64,000 nt of DNA from Diphasiastrum complanatum (GCA_029204225.1 CM055109.1:2456938-2520937), one strand, 5' to 3'; positions 46,794-58,879 are shown, counted from the stretch's first letter. The notes: generated by a model not told the origin, from the letters alone. Program-made: numbers and translations.

Positions 46794-47288
46794 CTAGACG
46801 GATCTTGGTAAGGCTCTCAACAGATAAGTAAGCTGCTTCTTTGCTGATACTGCATTTTTTGCTCCAGAATTGTGTAGTGATAGGAATAGATCCTTCATCT
46901 TTCTAATAAAGGAAGTGAGGTCTTTACCATCCCACTGCAGATTTGTCAGCTGATCTTTGAGCAGCATGATCTGATTGCATGATTTCTTCTGAAATCTTGT
47001 GAGAAATGTATCCCACATCTCTTTTGCTTTAGAGATTGTAGCCAGATCAAGAGTCAGGCTATTCTCGATGGATGAAGATAATACGACTACTGCCTTGTCA
47101 TTCTTCTCCCTCCATTCACGTAGCTCCTTGCTTGTTATTGTAGGCATCTGCTCGATGCCATTCACCCAGGGAAATAATCCTTCTCCTTTTAGTATAAGCG
47201 AGGTCTTAACTTTCCATGCTAGGAAGTTAGATCCTGATGAGTCGAGGATTGTACAGATCTTCGATTGTATACTGCTTATTGAAGCCAT
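46794..47288 (-). pseudogene. Copia-E gag
   Basis: ATG at 47288 (MASISSIQSKICTILDSSG) is followed by FLAWKVKTSLILKGEGLFPW, then AVVVLSSSIENSLTLDLATI, AKEMWDTFLTRFQKKS and LKDQLTNLQWDGKDLTSFI: a UBN2-type copia capsid protein. It is open to about 46794 (LLRALPRSV), where a stop and frame change lead to KLEKTVAEIREEVEV and the basic tail. Start chosen because it lies about 100 nt after the PBS and the N-terminus fits the family. The plus-strand copy of the element lost this whole gene. Confidence 0.85.
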
Positions 47289-47383
47289 TGCTGTGAATTG
47301 TATTCCCACTTGCTAATGGTTCTTTGTTTGAATGCTTAGCCTCCTGGATCTGATAGCTTTGCAGCTATGTTAGACTATGACAG

Positions 47384-47449
47384 GCTCTAATACCACTAAT
47401 GGAAAAGTGGTGGTGGAAATTCAAAAATGTCAAGAACGCTCTGATACCA
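47384..47449 (-). other. Two primer binding sites 53 bp apart
   Basis: Minus strand: TGGTATCAGAGCG (47449-47437) directly after the LTR, and TGGTATTAGAGCC (47396-47384) further in. Both match initiator tRNA-Met. The first has the normal position. Confidence 0.8.
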
Positions 47450-47450
47450 C

Positions 47451-48104
47451 TGATGCGAACAACAAAGCAAATTAATCGTGAATGTAATGAATTCAAATGG
47501 ATTTCAGATATGATTGCTAGTCACTGTCTGCTATATCATTCCTACAATCTTTTGGAAAGTAGACCGGCATTGCTGATCTACGTTATAGATTAGTACATCA
47601 TTCAACAAAATTGAACCAGTGTGCGGAATTGATAAAAACAAGTGAATGAGATACACAAGCAATACCAGACAGTAATTCACTCAAGATCATACAAACATTA
47701 AGATTGATATGTGCGTAGTAGCTACAATATCATCTATTGATGTTCTTGATTTTGAACGTTGTATGACATCCCCACACAGCGCATTGGCATGAGAGAAGTG
47801 ACGTTCTCTCATGAATAATGTCTCGCTTACTAGCGGACTTCTTGGATCTCTATGGATCCTGCTTACAAAATTGTCTCGCTCACAGGTGGACTTCTATTCT
47901 GTATGTTTTCTATATGCTACTGTATGTATCTTATACATGTACTAATTGCATACATTCAGAGTAGCATATCTGATTAGATAGACTAAACAATCTATAACTA
48001 ATCATTGAAGAGTGGTGGGTTAGGCACGTCCTAATGCTCTTCCATTGATGACATCATATCATATCAGGGCTTTTGTACTTCATGGTACTTGTATGATCTT
48101 CCTT
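47451..48104 (-). repeat. Copia-E 5' LTR, minus
   Basis: Ends GCATCA at 47451 next to the PBS. Homology to the other two LTRs runs up to about 48104 and then stops inside the presumed U3, where Copia-D sequence begins, so its start is truncated. Confidence 0.8.
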
Positions 48105-48903
48105 CCAAGAAATGTGAACCAGATGAAGACATCTCCTCTATGAGAAATTCTAGTAATGATAAAAAATGGAGGTGAAAGCATGTTGCTTACTATCTCAATC
48201 TAGGATCTAACACTGATGTTGATCCAACCTATAAAATCTAGCAACAGATGTGAGAACAAATTCTCAACATAGAAAATCAATCTATCTTGAATTTGGATCT
48301 TGCTTCAATCACTAAAAAGAAGCACATGCAAGTAAGAAGTCTATCTCTCCCACAAGTTTCAAAGAACTGAAAAACTCTCTAGGAACTTACTTTCAACTCA
48401 AACACAGTTTTTGTGAAATGAAAAGTCTAAGACCTCATAACACTCACTTCTATCCAATTCTACTTTATTGATAGTGAAAATTGATGAAAATGGTGAAAAG
48501 AACTGATGTGTGCTCACTTTGGCATATCCCATGAGTTGAGTATTCTCTCAAACTCTTTGATTGCCTAAAACTCTTCTAAAAATAAATCAAATTGATTTAG
48601 AAACACGAGCAACACATTCTACTCTTCAATACCTATCCAACAAGCTATAGAACATCAAATTTGGATCAAATCTAGAGAAGTAGCACTCAATTAATGAGGG
48701 CTGATTTCACACGTGTGAGCTCCATGTCCATACAGGGCACTGCTGGAGCATTTCAGACTCGTTTTGATCGACTTATGATCCTCAAATAGCTTGTCTCTCA
48801 GCGAGTTTGAATCCCTCTCCTAAATCCGAGTTCCTGCAAGCAAAAGCACTGAAGATCTGATGTACACACCCTAACCTCTTCAAAGCATGAAGCTCTGATA
48901 CCA
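48105..48903 (-). other. Copia-D PBS and leader, minus
   Basis: PBS TGGTATCAGAGCT at 48903-48891. The leader matches 19994-20555 in inverse orientation, then continues with sequence absent there. No gag frame was recognised; it is cut by the Copia-E LTR at 48104. Confidence 0.65.
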
Positions 48904-49586
48904 TGTGAAGCTTTTAGCACGTGTGAACTTCACCACACACCCTACAGGAGCTTACTGAGGTGTTGTGATTGCACAAGATTGATCAGAGAACAATATACTT
49001 GAAAAATCTATGACAAGAGCACAATGGCATACATCTGATGAAAAAATCTAACTTCTCACTATGAGAATTGAATGTCAGAAATAATTTGAAGTGCTCAGTA
49101 TGGGAAAAATAGCCTGCTCTCGGGTAGAGAGAGAAAATCAATGAAAGAGAACTCGGGTAGAGAGAGAATGAGTCCAAATTACCAAACTCTCATTATTCAC
49201 AATATGGCAAAACATGCCAAGCTTTCCCTACATGAGAGAGACTCGAATTCCTCTAGTGGAGTTGCATGGAAAGTCCACTTAATTGAACTAATTCACCTAC
49301 CAGAGATCCACATGTGTAACTGCATGCATGGATGTTGCGTGTACTGCATGTCAACTCATAAATTTGCCTAGACATGTGTAGATCACAGAAACCACTTTGC
49401 ATGTTGCATGCTTTGATTGCATGTGGCTTGCATGCATACAGTATGACATTGCATGCTATCTAAACTTCTGCATGTCATCAAAATTGAATCTACCTAACTC
49501 AAATCCGACCTATACTAGAAGCTTATGTGCTCAATTCACATACCTTTTATGTACAACATGAAATATAGTGGAAATAACAATGGACA
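48904..49586 (-). repeat. Copia-D LTR, minus
   Basis: About 683 bp, probable start TGTCCATTG at 49586, end AAAAGCTTCACA at 48904. Dense in CATGCATG/TGCATGC motifs (49320-49460). Counterpart of 19391-19993; the left ~80 bp missing there are present here. Confidence 0.7.
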
Positions 49587-49699
49587 TGGCCCCAAACTCG
49601 AGATAGGAAGATAGCATTTTAATAATTTTTATAGAGGAGAGTCAAAATAGTGGAAAAACTAGACATGCAACTAACCAAGCCCCTACACCTACACATGAA

Positions 49700-50440
49700 A
49701 GAAGATGAGCTCGAACTACATCGGAAGGAAAATCATTGATAAGTTGAGTGAAGGAATAAGAGACACCAAGCACTGATTTGCCACCAGAGATTCAAAGGGA
49801 GGCATAAAAGGCTGCACTAGTTGTGGAAGTAAATCTTTGGATATAAATTATCAGTTTCCACGTGAGCCACCGAATCAAGAAGAACAGGCTTGTTACCTTG
49901 TTGAAACTTGGAAACTAGTGCAGAGGCAACAAGAGCCCAATTCTTGGCCCTAAATTCAACCAAATACACCCATCAAAGTGTCATCAAAATCTCGAAGTAA
50001 TGATAATACGTCAGGTGAAGGAGAAACACAACGTAGAAGATAGCCAGGACGTTGGGCAAAGCACTGAGTGAGAATCCCGAAAGAAAACTAAGAGTTTCTA
50101 AGCTTTGGCAACATATCAGAATGACGAGTAAATTCATCCAGAGAATCTCACATAAATAGAGTAACATACCCAGGAGAACCGATGGGAACACCAAGTGCCT
50201 TAATGCCATGCTCAACTGGAAGGCCTTTTTGGACACCAAGCTACACACTTAGACCTATTAACATTAAGCCCAAGAGAGGAAAGATGCCAAAAAACTGGGA
50301 TGACGTCACTAGCAGGTCCCACAATATGCGTATCATTTGCAATGGAGGGGAATAAACATGAGGAAAAAGTCGTAGCAGTAGCACGCAATGCACGATAATG
50401 TGCCAAAGCAAAGAGAGGTCCACCTACAGGATCCCCCTAT
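49700..50440 (-). pseudogene. Non-LTR (LINE-type) reverse transcriptase fragment
   Basis: Minus strand: QGDPVGGPLFALAHYRALRA (about 50435-50375) is the QGDP-x-xGPLFA motif of non-LTR retroelement RT. It is followed by SSCLFPSIANDTHIVGPA, where the usual Y/I-ADD catalytic box reads IANDT, and by LGLNVNRSKCVAWCPK. Beyond 50210 shifted frames keep ALGVPIGSPGYV, a Leu-rich segment and AQRPGYLLRC. Upstream RT motifs (before QGDP) and any endonuclease are absent. Change of the first catalytic Asp to Asn plus several stops mark it as dead. Confidence 0.8.
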
Positions 50441-53400
50441 CAAGTTCTCTCATCAGAATAAATGATGGTAACACTCATTTCCCAATTGTGACTATAATTT
50501 ATTAGATTTGTTGAAGAGCACATTTAGTTTTGATGCAAGAGGAATGTGGTAGGTTGAAATATCATCGTTGGTTGAGGTGTGTACACTTGTTTCTAGATGC
50601 ACTTCAAGATTTTGGAGAATTAGGAATCTTGAATATAAATGTAACAAGGACACAATATACTAAACAAGATCACACCAAATATGTCAATCAATGGAGGTGA
50701 GTGATGATAAGAATGACTTTATACTTGTAACAAATAACAACAAATTTTTTTTTGATTAGGCAATAAGTGAAAGGTGAAGTGAGTCTAGATGAAGTGGAGG
50801 GAGGTGTTTTCTTGTAGGACAAATATAATGAAAAGATTGGAGGATGAAGTGGAGGGAAAGGTTTTTGGCCATTGAAAATTGTAGGGCAAGTGTATTGAAA
50901 AAGGTTTGTGCAAAGAATAATCACTAAAGGGCTATATGTTTTGATTGCTTTCTTTTGAAAATAAGTTGTGCACTCCCAAAGTTAAATAGAAAACACAACT
51001 TGTACAATGTAATCATTGCTATGAGGGTTCTTTAAGGAGTTTACTCCCCCAAGTGTGTATATTGCTTCAAATATGTAGTCCTTGATAGGGCAACCATTGA
51101 GTTGGACATCTATAAGTCTTCTAAGTGTATTCATTGCTTTGGGAATGAACTTGAGAAGTGCATTTATTGGAGTGCATCCATTGCTTTGGGAATCTACAAC
51201 TACAATATATCCAAATTAACCACCATTGTTGAAAAATCCAAATTCCCGAAATTCAAAAATAATATTCAATTAGTGACATTATCAATAAGAATTCAAAGTG
51301 TATACATTGCTTTGGATGTCTTTGAGGAGTGCATTCATTGGAGCCTATCCATTGTGTTGGGAGTCTCAATGTACTTGGGAACCACCACCATGACAAATCC
51401 AAATTTGCAACATCTAAATTAATTTTAGTTAATAATATCAACATTACTTCCAAAGCACATTTGATGTGGCATATCTGGAAATGGGAAAACATATATTTGT
51501 TTGAAGCAATGACATGTTGACTCCTTGATAATTGTGTGGAAAGCATCATGCATATCATTTTCACAGACATTAGCTTCCAAGAGGCGTCGCGCGTGGATTG
51601 TTGTTGAACTTCCTTAAAAATGATTTCTTCTAAAAAGAATGATTGTGGTATGAGGATTAGATCGGTGTTGCTTCAAAACATTTACTTTCAATTCTCTAGA
51701 CAATTTTAAATGTTTCCAAATGGCAAAGCAATGTATTGTTTTCAAAGGTCAAAGCAAAATATTGCCTTGGATTCAATAGGAGTCAAGTTATATACCCATT
51801 ATGAGGACATGTTTGAAAATAGAAGAACAATGCATTGTTGACCCTATGTTAAGGTGGGACATCTATGTTTTCACGGTGTTCTCTAACCGACAAAAGAATA
51901 ATTTAAGGCATCCCTTGCAAATTGAGGATTGTGTATATGCCTCAAATTTGTCGGCTTTATATAATACAAGTGATAACATAGTTGCAAGGCTCTCAACAAC
52001 CATCTTCCTAGTGCTCTAAGTTCGTTCCATAAAAACCTAAATTGATTTTGAGATCATACTTTAGATGCGATTTATGTCACATGATATTCCTACCAACATG
52101 GAAAGGCATTATGGGCATAATTCCCTATATGGGAATTTGCCTGACATAATTTCCATGCCCACATGAGGTACAAGTGAGCATAACTACTTGGATATTTGCC
52201 CTATAAGAGATTCCCATACAAGGAAAATATGCCCATAATCTTTCTTTAAGATACATTATCAAGAATCAAAGAAAAGGAACGTGGTACTTTATGTTGGGAG
52301 GTTAATGCACTTTTAGTTAGGGCAAATACCCATAAAAGGGAGAATATGCCCACAACGCCCTAGGGTGGCTTCCCATAATTAAGAAAGAGGCCTAAACTAC
52401 ACCTAATCTTTTAATAAATTCATTATTGAATTTCATAAGAGATTTGAACGCTGTGTTTATGCCATGTAAAGGCTTAATCTACGCACTTTCAGGCACCTGC
52501 TCTCCATCAGGTTCCCTCAAAGAGGTAAACGCCTTACAGCAAAGCTTTACCATATACCTAAACTCGAAAGGATTGGCTCACTCGGTTAGCTTGGCATCCA
52601 AAGTTTCTTTGGTGCCAAGTTCAAGCCCCTTGGTAACCAAGATGCATATACCTAAACTCGTCATTGTGATCATATTACAGTATTGTTCACATAGAATTGA
52701 AGTTAGGCAATGTCGGCAAGAAATTATCCATAAATTTTTTTAATGATACTTGGTTTCTATTGGTAATCCATCCTGATTAATGTGCATATTCCGGATTGTG
52801 AAACACTAATGCTTCCGATGTTAGCCATAAAAAGAGGCACATTTCAGTTGCTCCAAAATGTGATTGAGAAGTTCACACTTCATAAGTTTGCTAGCTCAAA
52901 TATCAATATCTACATACACATCTAACATTCTATGGGATGAACACCTAAGATAGCAGCATATACATTAATCAGCATGGTACTGTATTGCCCTTGTCCCAGG
53001 AAAGTAACTTCAAATCAACTACTTTGGAGCCAATTCAGCATGATCTTGCCTTTAAAAGGATCTCAGTTTAGTTATTCATATCCAAATAAGACTTGGGATG
53101 CTCAATGCAATGGTAATCATTTAAATGCCTTGATTCAAAAGCTGTAAACACAATATTCTATTTCTTGGGCAGCATGTACATTGAATCTACAGTGACTCAG
53201 GTATGCAGTCCAGTGACAAGCCCACACAGGACCTCTTCTAGCATAGAGCTGTTTCCTTAAAGAAATACTTCCAACCTAAATGTACGGCTTATACATCGTT
53301 TCACATAAAAATTCTACGGGCTAAACTGCTTAGAAAGGAGCTTCAAACCACAACAACAAACTTAGACTGGTAGTAGTTCGTACAGATTCACAAGCTAGCT

Positions 53401-54101
53401 ATAGTTAAATGACCAAATCAACTCTCACCCTTCGCAAAAAGCCAAGCGATCGATCGACTTCTGCAAGCACAGAACAATAATGACCGCATCAGCAAATCAT
53501 GGATCTCAACTGAAGAACACAGTATGCTTATGCCTAGTTCAAGATTCTTGAAATCTGTACCTCAGCCTACGAGAGATTTCTTACGGATCTCATTTAAACA
53601 AGGCATGCTAAGTTGAAGATAGTGCGAGTTGGAAAAATAAATGCGCGAAAGACGTCAGAAAAGCATAAATAATAAACTCATTCAGAAGCTGATCAAGAAT
53701 TAGGTTTCAACCTTCTGTTCAAATATGTCTCAACTCTATAGAAACCAAATCGCTTCAAACAGATCTTAACAGCTTGATGATTGGGAGCACAACCACTGGT
53801 AAGACCATGCTAAACTAAGATTTTAATCACAATTTACCAGTAACAAGTATATGAAGACCTGAGTATGAATATTGGCTAACTAATCAACTTATTGTCTCTT
53901 CGTCAGCCTCTTCTCAGGAAGGATCAATACACAGTTACGAGATTTCAAAGAGGTTTGTCAAATAACTAAATTAAAAAGCGCACTCTACTTAAATCAGAAC
54001 GAAATATGATTCTTGCTAGACCCTAACAAACAAGCCTATTTTAGATTAAGTTTAATACCATATCACGACTCGATAGAGATTTCGGATAATTTTCAGGCTC
54101 T
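50441..54101. other. Intergenic, upstream-free flank of the lectin gene
   Basis: Mostly AT-rich, no recognised gene. Holds the 51126-51375 repeat, several GCCCATAAT-type phrases near 52100-52380, and a plus-strand open stretch at 52426-52743 (about 105 codons) without motifs. 53450-54100 should include the 3' UTR of the lectin gene, which is transcribed leftwards. Confidence 0.4.
51126..51375 (+). repeat. Diverged ~80-bp direct repeat
   Basis: GTGTATTCATTGCTTTGGGAA at 51126 and GTGTATACATTGCTTTGG at 51299 start two imperfect units, each with GAG(A/G)AGTGCAT and ATTGGAG. Spacing is 173 bp. Confidence 0.6.
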
Positions 54102-54915
54102 TTAAACTGGAACAATTTTCCAGAATTGATTCTCGTGATCCTTCACCCAATGAAACAGAATGAGGCGGGTTCCATCCTTAATGCCTCCGTGTTTTTTGTC
54201 GCCGTGATCAGCATCAAGGTTGAGATTAACATTGTTATATAGCCGGAGAGTGCGAAATCCATGTCCCAGATCGTCACTAGTCGTCCAAAGAACGTCATCT
54301 TCCACACTGTTGCGGTCTATTGGAGCCAGTACAACCTTCACGAATTCAAATCGCCATTTTAGAACTAGATCATAAAAAGGTTTTAGCAGGACAAAAGGAA
54401 TCAGATGCTCAAATAGAGGGGCCGGATCGTTACCTGCTCGTTTTCAGAATTTCCATGAGACAGAGCCTTCCCTGTGGCCCTGTTTATCAGAGCAAACGCA
54501 GGAGATCCCGCTGCGTCCTGCAATCTAGCTCCCCAAGAATCATCTTTGATCCAGATCTGCCATCACTCAAGCAGAATCACAGGACATCCTATCTAATCAA
54601 AGAGCTGTTACATACGTTAATGGACACCAAGCTACATGAATCGATTATTACAATTATATGCAAGCGTTATACAGTACATGTAGCCTTCGGTAACTACCAG
54701 GACATTCCAAAAGATAAAATATAAACCTGATGGGGATCGGATACGTTTGCCGGCCGCATTAGCACGCTCCCGTCTTCTAAACCTGTCAGGTAAAATTCTG
54801 GGTTTGCCTTAGAGAACACGCGAACCAACTTGCCCTCGATCGGCGCCTCTGGGTGGCCGTGGCCGTGGCCGTGGCCTTGGCAGTGGCTATGATCGTGATG
54901 GTAACCAGTTGCCAT
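54102..54915 (-). CDS. EUL-domain (Euonymus-type, R40-like) lectin
   Basis: Single-domain EUL protein (EULS type): a carbohydrate-binding beta-trefoil, usually nucleo-cytoplasmic and often stress-induced in plants. Three coding exons on the minus strand: 54915-54727, 54556-54434 and 54335-54102 (introns 170 and 98 bp, all phase 0, with CAG|GT donors). They add up to 181 codons with stop at 54102. Exon 1 starts MATGYHHDHSHCQGHGHGHG, a His/Gly-rich tail common in this family, then KLVRVFSKANPEFYLTG. Exon 2 carries SPAFALINRATGKALSHG. Exon 3 carries VLWTTSDDLGHGFRTLRLYN, DADHGDKKHGGIKDGT and FWKIVPV at the C-terminus. Order, spacing and length fit the ~150-residue EUL domain. No signal peptide. 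The 3' acceptor of exon 3 (GTGAAG|GTT) has a weak pyrimidine tract and is the least certain boundary. It looks intact. Confidence 0.88.
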
Positions 54916-54926
54916 TACCTCAGAAT

Positions 54927-55490
54927 ACTGCTGCAAAAACAAGATTCAAATGATACAAGGCGATCATTCCTTAAGTAGCATTCTTTTAAAAACTCTTAAA
55001 TAAGTAGTCCACGGGCAGAGGAAACATGCAAACAAAAACAACAAACAACCCTGTATGTCCTGCTTCTGATCATATAGTGATGGCAATCAACTGTAATCCC
55101 TGTCCTTGAGAACAAACATAAATCAGATAACAAAAGTAAAAGCAATTGGGTAAACAGTGGCAAGTCCAGAAAAACACTAATCTTCAGAATGTCCGACTCT
55201 TCCCCATCTGTCTGCTACATTTCTATTTCAATGCCCATCTAGCTGAACAGGAACGCTTACATGCATCAAACTTTATCGCTATTTCCCACAAGCTGGATGA
55301 TTTAATACAACCAAAATCCCCAAACAAGACAGATAAATAACATCCGAACAATACCCAAATGCTTGTCAGAATCGTGAAGGAACTGACCGTATCAGAAACA
55401 AAAATCAGCAAAGTTTGGCGATCGAATGAGCTCCAATCGGCACAAGGGCACAGACAGTAATATTGGGAGAGGAGGAGGAGTATTTAAGAT
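54927..55490 (-). promoter_or_regulatory. Lectin promoter, 5' UTR and probable leader intron
   Basis: TTAAATA near 55487-55481 is a plausible TATA element with a CTCCTCCTCCTC tract just below it. A possible leader donor G|GTCAGT lies at 55388/55387 and a good acceptor TTGTTTTTGCAG ends at 54931, 15 nt before the ATG. This predicts a 5' UTR intron of about 455 bp, common in plant genes. All inferred from signals. Confidence 0.5.
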
Positions 55491-55786
55491 TTCTTCTTAA
55501 CACAGGTGCCACGCTTTATCTTCCTATTTATTCCATCTTTTGTTGCTCATGACTCGCCCCTTATTCTTGATGGGTTCCTTGCCCCAAGTAGTGGGCCACC
55601 TTCTACTCCACCGTCCAAACTCATTTGCCCCACAGCAAAAAGAGAATGAGAGTCATACTATCCTTAACCACACCACATAGAACTCTTCCCAAAGAGTGCC
55701 ACCTTGCAAGAAGCATTGTAAGGTACAGCCTTGCTTGGGTTTTCCATGATCATGCTATTAAGTTTGTCATAGCAAGGTATCCCCAA

Positions 55787-56020
55787 TTTTAGTTTGAAGC
55801 TCGTTGTTGGGTCTCTCCCCCCATCCAATGACACTGGAAGAATTCACTTGCACATCTTATGCATGAGTTAAGGACCTCAACACCAATGTTACATGGACAA
55901 CCCAACTTATAGACACCACTACGATTAGGAATATGCTCATCCCATAATGCCTAGTAGATTTTCATCAAGAACAATACGCTCATAATTAATGTTCTAAAAT
56001 TCCTCATAAACCATCATACA
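55787..56020 (+). repeat. 234-bp direct repeat, left copy
   Basis: Begins TTTTAGTTTGAAGC and ends CCATCATACA; recurs at 56488-56721 with a few differences (for example CTCGTTG/CTGGTTG and a C-run length change). Confidence 0.9.
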
Positions 56021-56487
56021 ACGACAAAAACTTTCATGAAAACAAAAGAGGTGATCTACATATGACCCTAACCCAAGGAAAAAAAAATCCTAATGGACTT
56101 TACATAGCAAAAGGCTTGACACTAAGAACTTTTCAAGCACCTTCCCTCAACATCGCTCTCAAGCATCTCAAGCAAGTGCCCTCAAGGCCAAAAAAGCCCT
56201 CAACATCATGCTTTACCCTATATATATGCCCATGGACCATGTGCTTTCATGGCATCTTAAAGGCACTGGCCCTACTTGGCCTAGTGCCTTCCCATCCAAG
56301 CTTCCAAGTGGGTGGGAGACTAGTGGGAAATGGAATTACAACAAGGAGTTCGGAGATTTCATTCTATGGTTCAGAGGGCATCAACACCACATAACTACTT
56401 GCTTTAATGTGTATGTAAGTGGTATCTCACCTTAAAGGAAAAGAGTGTTCAATTCACAAATCATTTATAAATAGAGGATACCAATGG
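56021..56487 (+). other. Spacer between direct repeats
   Basis: 467 bp, no gene. TATA box-like TTTATAAATAGAGG at about 56464, immediately before the right repeat. An open stretch at 56062-56394 has no recognisable motif. Confidence 0.45.
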
Positions 56488-56721
56488 TTTTAGTTTGAAG
56501 CTGGTTGTTGGGTCTCTCCCCCATCCAATGACAGTGGAAGAATTCACTTGCACATCTTATGCATGAGTTAAGGACCTCAACATCAATGTTACATGGACAA
56601 CCCCAACTTATAGACACCACTACGATTAGGAATATGCTCATCCCATAATGCCTAGAAGATTTTCATCAGGAACATTACGCTCATAATTAATGTTCTAAAA
56701 TTCCTCATAAACCATCATACA
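56488..56721 (+). repeat. 234-bp direct repeat, right copy
   Basis: Second copy, 701 bp from the first. Weak similarity continues to the left of both copies (AGGTATCC/AGGATACC). The size and spacing resemble a TRIM, but no PBS or TG...CA boundary is convincing. Confidence 0.9.
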
Positions 56722-57005
56722 TTACAACAATATTAAGTACTACATTACCATGATCTTGTAAATCCATGAATAGGTTTAGCCAAGTTTTAGAGCACACAAT
56801 TGAGACTCTAGCTTGGGTACACTAATTGCTCTTATCCAACTCATGGAGACTAATTGCATTCTTTCAAAACAGAATTGTCCACATGGTGACACCTCCAAAT
56901 ATAGAGCTAGATTCCACTCTCTCAAACAAAAGGACATACAAGAAAACAAAATCCATCAACAAACAAGCTTATTGTGGAAAACACATGGGCTACCATGATT
57001 GTTAT

Positions 57006-57006
<1 letters not shown>

Positions 57007-57079
<73 letters not shown>
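57007..57079 (+). repeat. (CT)n microsatellite, 73 bp
   Basis: Uninterrupted CT run. Confidence 0.98.
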
Positions 57080-57081
<2 letters not shown>

Positions 57082-57173
57082 GTTCGATGCATTTCAACAT
57101 AAAACTAGGTGCATGCTCTGTTATATGTGCGTACATGTGCATGTGTTGAGCAAATTGTTATTCTATCACGATG

Positions 57174-57335
57174 TTGTAGAGATCATTTGTGGGCATGACG
57201 ATTGGAGAGACTACTACCAACTCATTCCAGTTTTCATCTTCGACAGGAAGTTGATTGTAGAGATTGTTTGTGGGGTTGAAGATTGGGGAGACTACCACAA
57301 ACTCATTTCCATCATCTTTAAAAGGAAGTTGATTG
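57174..57335 (+). repeat. Two 81-bp tandem units
   Basis: TTGTAGAGATC at 57174 and TTGTAGAGATT at 57255 begin two imperfect units of 81 bp, a multiple of three, open on both strands. Plus frame: VEIICGHDDWRDYYQL and VEIVCGVEDWGDYHKL. Minus frame: NELVVVSPIVMPTND and NEFVVVSPIFNPTNN. Could be a relic of a repeat protein gene; no family recognised. Confidence 0.6.
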
Positions 57336-57389
57336 TGAGTCATCTTAACAAAGTCGACAACTACTATCACCAACAATAGGATTGCCATC

Positions 57390-58100
57390 TACACACCCTC
57401 CATGCTTCGTATTTGAACATGCCTTGGTCATTATCCCACCAATGTCATAACAAGACCACCAATAACCACTAAAATAATAAATGCTGAAAATGCGAGAGAA
57501 AATTAATCTTAAATTTACCGTGGAAGATGACTTAAGCACCTGATAATATGATCCCCAACATCTTTCTATCGTTTGTCCTCTAAGCTCATTTATATTGCCA
57601 AAGGTTTGTGAGAAAAAATTGTGATGCTTAAGGCTAGTATAGCTACTTCACATTTTATGAGCATCGTTATTTTTTCAAAATTGTCTCGTTGCAAGTGACA
57701 AGTGACACGTAGTAACAAAGATTTTGCACCAATCAGCACAACAATAGCAACTTTTTGTGATGCTACTAGCAATGCCTTGCAATGATTTAATTGCCATTAT
57801 GCAATAACGTAGCAACAATACTAGTGCAACTAGGTCAATACAATTCACATCTATATATGGATATGAACTACACTACAACCATATGCATCAATGTCAACAT
57901 TATGTTGATAATGTATTTATTTGTGCACCATATATTTCCAGTTATCATCTGAGGCATTCACGTAGAGTACAATAAGCTAGAGGTAGTACTTGGCGCAATA
58001 GTTTTATGATTCAATATTACTATATCAGGTGGAGATCTTCCAAAATGAATCAAAATGGAAGACATTAAACAAATAGGTCTTAGATCCACATAGGGTGTTT
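57390..58100. other. Intergenic, no gene seen
   Basis: AT-rich without recognisable coding sequence or element boundary. Confidence 0.4.
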
Positions 58101-58104
58101 GTGC

Positions 58105-58310
58105 TTTAGTGGTTGTAAATGGGTATACAAGACTAAGTACTATGCAGATGGAAGTATAGCAAAGCATAAGGCAAAATTGGTGATCAAAGGTTATGCAAAA
58201 AGTAAAGGCATCGACTATGAGAAGACCTTTGCACAGCATGTAAGTGAAATACTTTATGTCTACTTGTTGCTTTAGCTTCACATTTTGGTTGGATATTTGT
58301 TCCTCCTAAT
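58105..58310 (+). pseudogene. Copia reverse transcriptase scrap
   Basis: One plus-strand frame reads CKWVYKTKYYADGSIAKHKA then LVIKGYAKSKGIDYEKTFAQ, the first RT motifs of Ty1/copia (GCKWVYKxK, KARLVAKGY, GIDYxETFA). After about 58240 the expected PVARLETVR block is replaced by HVSEILYVYLLL and the frame stops. About 60 codons; no LTR or other domain nearby belongs to it. Confidence 0.8.
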
Positions 58311-58879
58311 CTCCTAGACATCCAAGTACACCTACTTGTTTAGGTTGTTGATGAGTTGGCGCTTGCTAGAGACCTATTGTTGTAAAGCTACCTTTACAAG
58401 CTTTACTTCCGGCACCAACAGCGTCGGCGCCACTGTGACCAAAATCCAGCCGGCACCAAGTTCCTATGGCTAAAAAACTTTGATTGGTTCCAACGAAGTC
58501 CAGAGAGCTCAGATCGATGTATCACCTCACACGATCCAGGCATGATTAAAGGAAGCCTGGGGATCAATGACTTTCTAGAGAGATAAAATCCTAGAGAGAG
58601 AAAATGTGCTTTACCAGCCTGGGCAGAGCACTTGGTATGAGGGGAGGTGGCAAATCTCACCAATATTATAGGGGAATGCGGGTTGCGACTCAGGGCGAGC
58701 TCCAACCGAAGTCTCAGCTTCCCTTGTTGAAATGTTGTCCTGGCGCCCGCCTTGGCATGCCAGCGCCCCGAAGACTAGGGTCGGTGACACACTTGAGATG
58801 TAGCCTTCTCAAATTTATTAATAAAGTGGGATTTTCCTCAAATTGATTTGGTCCAAGACGCCAGCGATAGGTTGTCCCA

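Noticed and set aside
52426-52743. 105-codon plus-strand open frame
   Set aside because: No motif, no splice context and an internal DNA repeat (CATATACCTAAACTCG twice); nothing supports a gene.
56999-57149. Leu-Ser repeat protein in the CT run
   Set aside because: The frame is a by-product of the (CT)n microsatellite; the same holds for 61506-61820 on both strands.
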